DNA of 64,000 nucleotides, taken from Edolisoma coerulescens (lineage: Eukaryota > Chordata > Aves > Passeriformes > Campephagidae). A model generated the notes under the pieces. The model did not search any database and was not told the DNA's origin. It was given only the letters and a program-made list of their open reading frames with translations. The DNA lies in assembly GCA_013397115.1 (NCBI GenBank), contig VWZW01001652.1, positions 987,343 through 1,051,342 on the forward strand, in the 5' to 3' direction. Shown here one piece after another: positions 41,901 to 49,951 of the stretch (the first letter of the stretch is position 1; every line of letters begins with the position of its first letter). The translations under genes were made by a program, and so were the position numbers.

Positions 41901-43739
41901 GATATTTCAAATTACCCTAAGATGCTGGCACCTAAATAATTATTTGGCATGATGGGAATATAATCCTGAAAATACATGGACACAAGCATTATTTATTGTG
42001 GCAATGTCAAACAGACCCAACAAACTGGAATAACTCTAAAAGTCAAGTTACTTGAAGGCACTATCAAAAGTACATCAGTGGATATTCTCCAGCTATTGAA
42101 GAAGACAGAAATAGAAATGGCTAAAGTATTCTCATATAATAATCTTCTACAGGTGGTGTGGAAAAACCAGGGCAAAGTCCTTTCCTTAAATGTAACTGTC
42201 AGGTCAGGAAATGAAAACTTCAGTAAAAGCAAACACTCAAAATATGAGGATTTACAATGTAGAGAAGACACACCTCCGTATGTATGAAAAGCAAACCCGC
42301 TGAGAATCACAGCTCACAGTCATGTGGTTTTGGTTGATCATTCATACAGACTGTAACAAATTACTGAAATCCTCAAGTCCTTATGAGATTTTTTTTGCTG
42401 TTTGCCACAGACTGAAAAGGATCTCTGACAAGCACCAGAAAAATGTCATCTTGATAACCATATGCCTTTTGAAGCTCCTTGTAGTACTTCCTATCGTGTT
42501 TTGGCATCTCTAGAGGGCACAGTTCCAGGTAATTCATAATAATCTTAAATTGTTTTCTCACGATTAGTATTCCAAATATTTTTAGAAGGACATAGAGGAA
42601 ACACAGGGCTGTAACTCAGAAAAAACCAGAAAATTAACAGAGCCGTGTTGCCTTTAATTGCACCATTCCCTAGATGGCTGAATCTGTGGAGAGTAAACTC
42701 ACAGAATTAAAACACAACAAATAAACTTCCTGCTTCGCAGATTATTTTAACATCCTTTTCTACCCCATAATATTTTTGCCATCTCTGCAAATAGAAAATT
42801 AATATTACAAGTTGTTTTATGTTGAAGACATGCATGGTAAAACTTGAAATTTTTTAATGGTTATTTTCAACAATTTGGTGAGCCATTTTCAGGCATAGTC
42901 CTACCCTTACATCAGTCTACAGCTTCCTCACAAGGTGTAGAGGAGAGGCAAGCACTGATCTCTTCTCTCTGATACCCAGTGACAGGACCCAAGGGAATGG
43001 CCTGACGCTGTGTCAGAGGACACTTAGGCTGGGTATCAGGAAAAGGTTTTTCACCCAAAGGGTGGTTGGGCACTGGAACAGGCTCCCCAGGGTAGTGGTC
43101 ACAGCACCACCCTGACAGAGTTCAAGAAGCTTTTGCACAACTCTCTCAGGCACATGGTGTGACTCCTGGAGATGGACCTCTGCAAGACCAGCCGCTGGAC
43201 TCGATCATTCTTGTGCCTCCCTTCCAACCCAGGATATTCTCTAATTCTATTTCTGCGAACTCCTCTTGAAAAATTTTCACCACACCTGCCACAGAGTAGC
43301 TTTATTAGATGGACTTGATCAACACCTATCAATGCAGACTCCTCCGACCTCCACAGCCACCTGCTTTAACAGAGAGTTCCACGAATACCTCAGTCTGTTG
43401 TACTCTCAAAACCAGGCTTCAAGACACTTCTGAAAGAGGTACCGACAGGACATTACACCGCAGTACTGAAAGGGTTTCATAATTCGTTAAGTCTTTGTTT
43501 CTCCCTATCTCACTCTCACGAGACGTGCTTTGATGTATTCTAACCTCTGCTTATCCCGCAATGGCCTTTGCCTGCAAATCCCTACCTTCTTTTACCTAGT
43601 TTTGTATCCTCCTTGTCCTGAAAGTCTATGCCTTTCGGCTCTACGAAAGCTACAACGCTCCAACCTCCCAGCACGCCAGCGGGAGGCTCCCGCAAGGATA
43701 TAATGTATGTGTGTCACTCGCCTGCCCCCGGCTCCCCAT
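35836..43739 (-). CDS. LYRM7: LYRM7 (LYR motif-containing 7, complex III assembly factor), five coding exons
   Basis: Coding exons on the minus strand are 43739-43722, 41678-41606, 40979-40909, 38431-38350 and 35912-35836. Joined, they give 321 nt: 106 codons plus TGA, against 104 residues in human. From knowledge of the family, LYRM7/MZM1L works in the mitochondrial matrix, where it binds and stabilises the Rieske protein UQCRFS1 before its insertion into complex III. Seen here: a short N-terminus, then the LYR-family helix at residues 7-25 (LFK in place of a strict LYR, followed by HRTRQ and VFKND), a charged middle (residues 31-54), a second helical block containing ILRTSVIQ (residues 65-72), and a C-terminus with LVPRKDLL ending KKQES. 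All phases fit (0, 1, 0, 1). Introns 2-4 have GT-AG ends; intron 1 needs a GC donor. Introns are about 2043, 626, 2477 and 2437 bp. HINT1 lies divergently upstream. The identification is firm; the 5' exon is slightly less certain because it is only six codons long. Confidence 0.93.
35913..38349 (-). other. LYRM7: LYRM7 intron 4
   Basis: About 2.44 kb, GTGAGTAAG to TTTCAG. A small CpG-containing patch occurs near 36420-36485. No coding feature was found. Confidence 0.9.
38350..38431 (-). CDS. LYRM7: LYRM7 coding exon 4
   Basis: An 82-nt exon with acceptor CTTTTACTAG and a strong donor TAG before GTGAGTAAG. It encodes LLKIASDVEVILRTSVIQ then AIHKDSDKI. The ILRTSVIQ core corresponds to LLRTSVIQ in human. 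Confidence 0.94.
38432..40908 (-). other. LYRM7: LYRM7 intron 3
   Basis: About 2.48 kb of AT-rich sequence, GTATTT to CTAG. No exon, CR1 or LTR recognised. Confidence 0.9.
40909..40979 (-). CDS. LYRM7: LYRM7 coding exon 3
   Basis: A 71-nt exon with acceptor TTTATTTAG and donor GAG before GTATTT. With the split first codon it reads AARQKINEEFRNNRDEKSEE then KINE, matching the mammalian segment AARIKINEEFKNNK. It is highly charged and probably helical. Confidence 0.93.
40980..41605 (-). other. LYRM7: LYRM7 intron 2
   Basis: 626 bp with GTGAGA and TTTAG ends. I see no repeat or exon in it. Confidence 0.9.
41606..41678 (-). CDS. LYRM7: LYRM7 coding exon 2 (LYR-motif helix)
   Basis: A 73-nt exon with acceptor TTGGCAG before GTTTTG and donor GAAG before GTGAGA. 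It encodes VLKLFKLLHRTRQEVFKND followed by TKALE, which is the family-defining helix and nearly identical to the mammalian sequence. It ends in phase 1. Confidence 0.95.
41679..43721 (-). other. LYRM7: LYRM7 intron 1 (GC-AG)
   Basis: About 2.04 kb, opening with GCGAGT and closing with TTGGCAG. It contains a plus-oriented CR1 tail at about 42920-43250. The rest is AT-rich with no recognised feature. Confidence 0.75.
42920..43252 (+). repeat. CR1 LINE 3' fragment in LYRM7 intron 1
   Basis: The order GCTGGGTATCAGGAAAAGGT, TCACCCAAAGGGTGGTTGGG, GAACAGGCTCCCCAGGGTAG, CCTTCCAACCCAGGATATTC and TCTAATTCTATTTCTG is a plus-sense CR1 tail. It is antisense to LYRM7. Confidence 0.92.
43722..43739 (-). 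CDS. LYRM7: LYRM7 coding exon 1
   Basis: Six codons (MGSRGQ) start at an ATG in a near-perfect Kozak context (GCCGCCATGG) inside a CpG island. The exon stops at CAG before GCGAGT, a GC-type donor. Human LYRM7 also has six residues (beginning MG) before the conserved VLxLFK segment, so the length and phase agree exactly. The nearest GT (GA before GTGACA, four bases further on) would shift the frame into exon 2. Confidence 0.8.
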
Positions 43740-43940
43740 GGCGGCAGCCGCCCGCACCGCCCCACCGACGGAAGTGCCGCGCCGGAAGTGACGCTCCAGG
43801 ACGAGCCGCGCCCGCCCGCGCCGCGCTGCTGCCGGTGCCGCTGCCAATGCTGCCCCTCCGGGCGCCGCCCGCCGCCGCCGCCGTTCCGAGCAGCCTGCGT
43901 GCCCCCGCCCCGCTGCCTCCGGCGGCGGGGCTGACGCAGC
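43735..43940 (-). promoter_or_regulatory. LYRM7 CpG-island promoter with paired ETS/GABP sites
   Basis: This is a compact, very CpG-dense block around and upstream of the LYRM7 start codon. Two GGAAGTG cores occur on the plus strand: ACGGAAGTG at 43768-43776 and CCGGAAGTG at 43782-43790, the second followed directly by ACG. They are in tandem with 14-bp spacing and sit 30-50 bp upstream of the ATG. ETS-family GABP/NRF-2 commonly drives nuclear genes for respiratory-chain proteins from such tandem sites. I see no TATA box. The transcription start is not determined. Confidence 0.7.
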
Positions 43941-43943
43941 TCT

Positions 43944-44545
43944 CATAGACTCACAGAAGGGACTTCCAGCGCGGGCTGGAAGGGACCACAGAGGTTCATC
44001 TGGTCCCACGTCCCTGTTCAAGCAGAGACATCCCAGAGCACCTGGCACAGGATCGTGTCCAGACGGTTCTAACCCCATTGCGGGAGACTCCACAACTTCT
44101 CTGGACAACCTGCTCCAGGGCTCGCTCACCCGCACAGCAAAGTTCTTCCTCGTGTTCAAGTGGGTCTTCCTGGGCATCGGTTTCTGCCCATTGCCTCTTG
44201 TCCTACTGCTGGGCACCAGTGAGCAGAGCCTCGCTCCCTCCCTTCACCTGCTGACAGACATTGATGAGATCCCCTCTCAGTTTTCTCGATGCTGAGCAGG
44301 CCCAGCGCCCACAGCCTTTCCTTCTAAGAGAGATGCTCCAGTCCCATCTTCACTGCCCTCTGCTGGACCCACTCCAGGAGCTCCATGTCTCTTTTACTGA
44401 GAAGCCCAGAACTGGACACAGCACTCACAGATGTGCCTCACAGTAGAAGGTCAGGATCACCTCCCTAGACCTGCTGGCATTGCTCTTCCTATTGCACCCA
44501 AGCACACCACTGGCCTTCTTGGCTATCCAAACAGTGCCAATCCTC
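43944..44545 (-). repeat. CR1 LINE fragment abutting the LYRM7 CpG island
   Basis: The plus strand begins CTCATAGACTCACAGAAGGG, then GGCTGGAAGGGACCACAGAG and continues through AGATCCCCTCTCAGTTTTCT and CACTCCAGGAGCTCCATGTC. Its 3' end lies about 205 bp upstream of the LYRM7 start codon. From 44173 it is part of the duplicated block. Confidence 0.9.
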
Positions 44546-46038
44546 GGCATGCCAAGGTCTGGCGGGAGGCTGCCATTGCCTGCAGGAGGAGCTGAGGGGG
44601 GTCCATAGCAGGCAGGCAGTGCTGCCCACAGGCTCCTCAGTCCACTGGAGCTGTTAGTGGCCCAGGGACCCCTGCCCTCCGAGGGGAGCTGAGGTGGGCA
44701 CGAGGGGCTGCTCCCTGTCCAGCACCCCCTGCCCAAGATCCGCAGAGCACTGCCCAGGGCAGCACAAAGACCAGTGTGCTCTACTCTTTCTTCTGAATAA
44801 CAATCTAATTGTTCCAAATGGGTAACTGGACAGCCATCAGTTTGTTTGCAACACCCAGAATGGGCAATAAATGATGATGTTTGCTGTCGCTTCAAATCAG
44901 TTTTTATTTTGCCAGACTGTTTCCTTGCTCATGCATTGGCAACTGCCTTGCCAATGGCAGTTCAGAATCCTTCCTTACTGGGGTGCCTTCTCCTTTCCAA
45001 GTCTATTTTTTCACCACTTCGGAAGAAAAGTTGCGGTTACAGTTCCTTGTTTCTGCGCTTATCAGTAGTATCTCCTAGGTACCCAGCTGTGATTAGAAGA
45101 AACCAGCTGCACTTTTCAAGGACAGGTTTGGTTCCCAGCATCAGAGCTGCCAAGCTGGCAGGCTTTTTTTCTGCTGGTGTTATCTGACAGGCATTTTTTT
45201 CTGTTCAGTCATTTCCTCTCTCTCGAGTCAGGTCAGTTTCTTGACTGCTCACATCAAGCTCCCCACAGCCGTGGCTTGCCTTATTCACACCCTGGCTGAC
45301 CAGCGCAGCCTTGGCCTGGCCATACCATGGCAATGCCTGGTACTTCTATAAAACTGAATTGCCATTCTCTTGAAAAATAAACAAGCTTATAGTTCAGTAA
45401 CACATCATTCAGAATTAGCTAAAGGCAGCATAAGGATTTTCTGTGTAATCAGCTTTACTGCTTACCAGACCTCTAGCTTCAATACATAGTCCATTTAATC
45501 ATTTAATTGCAATTACATTGTAAGCTAATTGAAATACGGGAACACTAAACTATTACTCAATAATTTTAATATTTTTATTGTTAATTAATACTTAACTTTA
45601 GGCATCTATTAAATACTCTTTTTTACTATGTAACTCATAAAGAAATTTGATCTGTTAGCAGAAGTGATGTTTATTCATAGATTTCCAAGAATAATTATTG
45701 CAGATGTGAATGAATGAATTAGACCCTTTGAAAGAACCTTGTTTTTATTCAAAATAATATAAAATTTGCTGTTTACATGGTGAGACAAAAATACATGCTG
45801 AAGTCAACTATATGAAAAAAAAAGTTTTTGCTTTTTTAGAGAAACCTTTAACTTGTCTCTTTATGTCTTCTCTTAACATAGAAATATGCTTTCTAGACTG
45901 ACTCCACAGCAGCCTGTGGAACTACTTAAAATATATTACCATGTGCAAATGGATCCGAAATAAGTATTTGTATGTTAAACTCCTGAGACTGTCTAGTGAG
46001 TAATATCAGATCTTCTATTCTTCCACAAAGTACATTTA
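44173..46038. repeat. Tandem duplication, copy 1
   Basis: An 1866-bp block, identical wherever I compared it with 46040-47905. Its first 373 bp are CR1; the rest is GC-rich then AT-rich DNA I do not recognise. Open frames in it recur unchanged in copy 2 at an offset of 1867 bp. Confidence 0.95.
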
Positions 46039-46039
46039 N

Positions 46040-47905
46040 GGCATCGGTTTCTGCCCATTGCCTCTTGTCCTACTGCTGGGCACCAGTGAGCAGAGCCTCG
46101 CTCCCTCCCTTCACCTGCTGACAGACATTGATGAGATCCCCTCTCAGTTTTCTCGATGCTGAGCAGGCCCAGCGCCCACAGCCTTTCCTTCTAAGAGAGA
46201 TGCTCCAGTCCCATCTTCACTGCCCTCTGCTGGACCCACTCCAGGAGCTCCATGTCTCTTTTACTGAGAAGCCCAGAACTGGACACAGCACTCACAGATG
46301 TGCCTCACAGTAGAAGGTCAGGATCACCTCCCTAGACCTGCTGGCATTGCTCTTCCTATTGCACCCAAGCACACCACTGGCCTTCTTGGCTATCCAAACA
46401 GTGCCAATCCTCGGCATGCCAAGGTCTGGCGGGAGGCTGCCATTGCCTGCAGGAGGAGCTGAGGGGGGTCCATAGCAGGCAGGCAGTGCTGCCCACAGGC
46501 TCCTCAGTCCACTGGAGCTGTTAGTGGCCCAGGGACCCCTGCCCTCCGAGGGGAGCTGAGGTGGGCACGAGGGGCTGCTCCCTGTCCAGCACCCCCTGCC
46601 CAAGATCCGCAGAGCACTGCCCAGGGCAGCACAAAGACCAGTGTGCTCTACTCTTTCTTCTGAATAACAATCTAATTGTTCCAAATGGGTAACTGGACAG
46701 CCATCAGTTTGTTTGCAACACCCAGAATGGGCAATAAATGATGATGTTTGCTGTCGCTTCAAATCAGTTTTTATTTTGCCAGACTGTTTCCTTGCTCATG
46801 CATTGGCAACTGCCTTGCCAATGGCAGTTCAGAATCCTTCCTTACTGGGGTGCCTTCTCCTTTCCAAGTCTATTTTTTCACCACTTCGGAAGAAAAGTTG
46901 CGGTTACAGTTCCTTGTTTCTGCGCTTATCAGTAGTATCTCCTAGGTACCCAGCTGTGATTAGAAGAAACCAGCTGCACTTTTCAAGGACAGGTTTGGTT
47001 CCCAGCATCAGAGCTGCCAAGCTGGCAGGCTTTTTTTCTGCTGGTGTTATCTGACAGGCATTTTTTTCTGTTCAGTCATTTCCTCTCTCTCGAGTCAGGT
47101 CAGTTTCTTGACTGCTCACATCAAGCTCCCCACAGCCGTGGCTTGCCTTATTCACACCCTGGCTGACCAGCGCAGCCTTGGCCTGGCCATACCATGGCAA
47201 TGCCTGGTACTTCTATAAAACTGAATTGCCATTCTCTTGAAAAATAAACAAGCTTATAGTTCAGTAACACATCATTCAGAATTAGCTAAAGGCAGCATAA
47301 GGATTTTCTGTGTAATCAGCTTTACTGCTTACCAGACCTCTAGCTTCAATACATAGTCCATTTAATCATTTAATTGCAATTACATTGTAAGCTAATTGAA
47401 ATACGGGAACACTAAACTATTACTCAATAATTTTAATATTTTTATTGTTAATTAATACTTAACTTTAGGCATCTATTAAATACTCTTTTTTACTATGTAA
47501 CTCATAAAGAAATTTGATCTGTTAGCAGAAGTGATGTTTATTCATAGATTTCCAAGAATAATTATTGCAGATGTGAATGAATGAATTAGACCCTTTGAAA
47601 GAACCTTGTTTTTATTCAAAATAATATAAAATTTGCTGTTTACATGGTGAGACAAAAATACATGCTGAAGTCAACTATATGAAAAAAAAAGTTTTTGCTT
47701 TTTTAGAGAAACCTTTAACTTGTCTCTTTATGTCTTCTCTTAACATAGAAATATGCTTTCTAGACTGACTCCACAGCAGCCTGTGGAACTACTTAAAATA
47801 TATTACCATGTGCAAATGGATCCGAAATAAGTATTTGTATGTTAAACTCCTGAGACTGTCTAGTGAGTAATATCAGATCTTCTATTCTTCCACAAAGTAC
47901 ATTTA
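46040..47905. repeat. Tandem duplication, copy 2 (preceded by a single N)
   Basis: It repeats 44173-46038 and is separated from it by one N at 46039. After 47905 the sequence continues into new DNA (AATTACTGAG). Exact identity and the N junction point to an overlap that was not collapsed in assembly. Confidence 0.95.
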
Positions 47906-48395
47906 ATTACTGAGAAAATGGGAGAATAAAATTAATCATATATTTGCTGAATGACCATGGTTAGACAACAATATAATTCAAAGAAATTTGTCCCTGAAGC
48001 ACTTATTTTAATTGTTGTAAAGCTCCAATACCATCTGTAGGACATATATATGTCAAAATATCTTAATCCAGAACCACCAGCTGAGGAGGAGTATATAATT
48101 TCAGTGTTTAATATGCTTTATTAGAGTTCTGTTCAGGGTATCTCACGATAAACTATTTCAGAGTTATGACCAGAAATATATGACAAATTCTGTTCTTTTT
48201 GTAACAAGTTCAGGTAATCAGCTGCAGAACCATATTAGGTTTAAGCCACTTAGCAGTATTTATTCCCTGCCTCCCTCCAGAATGCTTTCCTGTGAGATTT
48301 TTGCCTCGAGACAAATATATATAAATGTCTATATTTGTATCTTCCTAGACAAATCTTCAGGGAAATCAATCTATTTTATTTGTGAAGTTTAGAAA
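47906..48395. other. Intergenic DNA, no gene recognised
   Basis: AT-rich, nothing recognised. Confidence 0.5.
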
Positions 48396-49168
48396 ATCTT
48401 AGACTCTAGAATGGTCTGGGTTGGAAGGGGCATTAAAGATCATCTAGTTCCAACGCCCCTACAGTGGTCAGGGACACCTTTCACTCAACCAGATTGCTCA
48501 GAGCTCCATCCAGCCTGGCCTTGAACACTTCCAAGGATGGGGCACGCACAGCTTCTCTGGGCAACCTGTTCCAGTGCCTCACCACTCTCACAGTAAAGAA
48601 TTTCCTCCTCATATCCAATTTAAACTTCCAAATCTTGCAGTTTAAAGCCATTCCCCCTTGTCCTCTCACTATATGCTCTTGAAAAAAGTCCCTCTCCATC
48701 TTTCTCCCTTCAGGTATTGCAAGGCTGCAATTAGATCATCCTGAAGTCTTTTCAATATGAACAATCCCAATTCTCTCACTCTGTCCTCATACAAAAGTTG
48801 CTCCATCACTCTGAACATCTTGGTGTCCCTCCTCTGGACTCACTCCAACAGGTCCATATCTTCCCTCTGCAGGGGACCCCAGAGCTGGATGCAGAGTTCC
48901 AGGTGGGGTCTCACCAGAGCAGAGCACAGGGGCAGAATCCCCTCCCTCCCCTGCTGCCCACGCTGCTTTGGATGCAGCCCAGGACACATTTGGCTCTCTG
49001 GGCTGTGAGTGCTCATGGCTGGGTCATGTCCAGCCTCTCACCCACCAGCACCCCCAAGGCCTTCTCACAGGGCTGCTCTCAATCTCCCAGCCTGTGCTGA
49101 TAGCAGGGGTTTGCTCTGATCCAGGTGCAGCACTTTGCACTTGGTCTTGTTAAGCCGCATGAAAACGA
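48396..49168 (-). repeat. CR1 LINE fragment, about 770 bp
   Basis: The plus strand begins AGACTCTAGAATGGTCTGGG, TTGGAAGGGGCATTAAAGAT and runs through TCTGGGCAACCTGTTCCAGT, AGAGCTGGATGCAGAGTTCC, then AGGTGCAGCACTTTGCACTT, in CR1 reverse-complement order. Confidence 0.93.
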
Positions 49169-49599
49169 AGCTTTGTTGTTACTCTTTTAGGTTTCTGGGT
49201 TTTTTTTCCCCTGCTTTTTTATTTCTCCTATTTAATGACTGGTGTAATATATATATATTAAAAAAAGCACTTACGACTAGATGTGTAGGTGTGTAACTTT
49301 GTGTTGCCCTCTGTGAATTACTGCTTGGCCATACTGATTAGTTTGTTCCATGGTTACGAAATTATGTGCAGAAGGGCTGACCCATTAAACTGACCTTCTG
49401 TTGGATCCTGATTCCAGGAGCACCAAACACCTGCAAACTTGTATGGAAAAGCTAACGGCAGCCCAGCCCGGAGCAGTCTGCAGAGGCTTGTCCCAAGAAA
49501 CCACACAGATATTTGGGTTGGATTTGATAAGCAGTACTTCTGCCCGCAACAGCCTCTCGGGATCGCACTACTTCGGCAGGGTCGCGTTTCACTTCGCAG
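49169..49599. other. Spacer before the HINT1 promoter
   Basis: AT-rich, with a short TA run near 49246-49258, then rising CpG density towards the HINT1 island. Confidence 0.5.
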
Positions 49600-49840
49600 C
49601 GTTGATCCCTACGCGGCGCCTCCAACAATTCCTCCCCCGAATCCCTCCGCAGCTCTCGGGTCAGCGAGGGCGCGCCAGTGCGGAGGGCGGGGACGAGAAG
49701 GAGAATGACAGGTGGAACAACCAATCAGCCAGGCGGGCACGGCCGGCATCCGGCGTTGGCCCAATGAGCGCCGCGAGGGGCGTGGCCGCGGGAGGAAGCC
49801 GGGGCTGACGGCGGGCGGGAGCCGCGCTGGAGCCGCCGCC
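49600..49840 (+). promoter_or_regulatory. HINT1 CpG-island promoter with two CCAAT boxes and a GC box
   Basis: CpG-dense sequence lies directly upstream of the ATG. CCAAT pentamers on the plus strand are at 49721-49725 (AACCAATCAGC, close to the NF-Y consensus) and 49761-49765 (GCCCAATGAGCG), 40 bp apart. GGGGCGTGGC (Sp1/KLF type) is at 49777-49786. No TATA box is evident. The CCAAT boxes lie about 120 and 80 bp before the start codon. Binding is inferred from motifs only. Confidence 0.7.
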
Positions 49841-49951
49841 ATGGCTGACGAGATCAGCAAGGCGCAGGCGGCGCGTCCTGGCGGGGACACCATCTTCGGG
49901 AAGATCATCCGCAAGGAGATCCCCGCCAACATCATCTACGAGGACGAGCAG
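49841..49951 (+). CDS. HINT1: HINT1 coding exon 1
   Basis: Thirty-seven codons start at GCCGCCATGG (ideal Kozak) and end at GAGGACGAGCAG before the GTGCGG donor. The exon carries the N-terminal GGDTIFGKIIRKEIPA block. A run of Ns begins 27 bp after the donor, so the start of intron 1 is incompletely assembled. Confidence 0.96.

Noticed and set aside
43650..44216. 188-codon open frame on the minus strand over the LYRM7 CpG island
   Set aside because: It arises from GC-rich sequence and CR1, reads through the LYRM7 start region and into intron 1, and matches no protein family.
44425..44895. 156-codon minus-strand frame, repeated at 46292-46762
   Set aside because: It overlaps CR1 and the GC-rich block in the duplicated segment. 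The identical second copy reflects the duplication, not a gene pair.
49401..49808. 135-codon plus-strand frame just upstream of HINT1
   Set aside because: It covers the CpG-island promoter; its composition is biased by GC and it has no homology I recognise. The true HINT1 start is at 49841.
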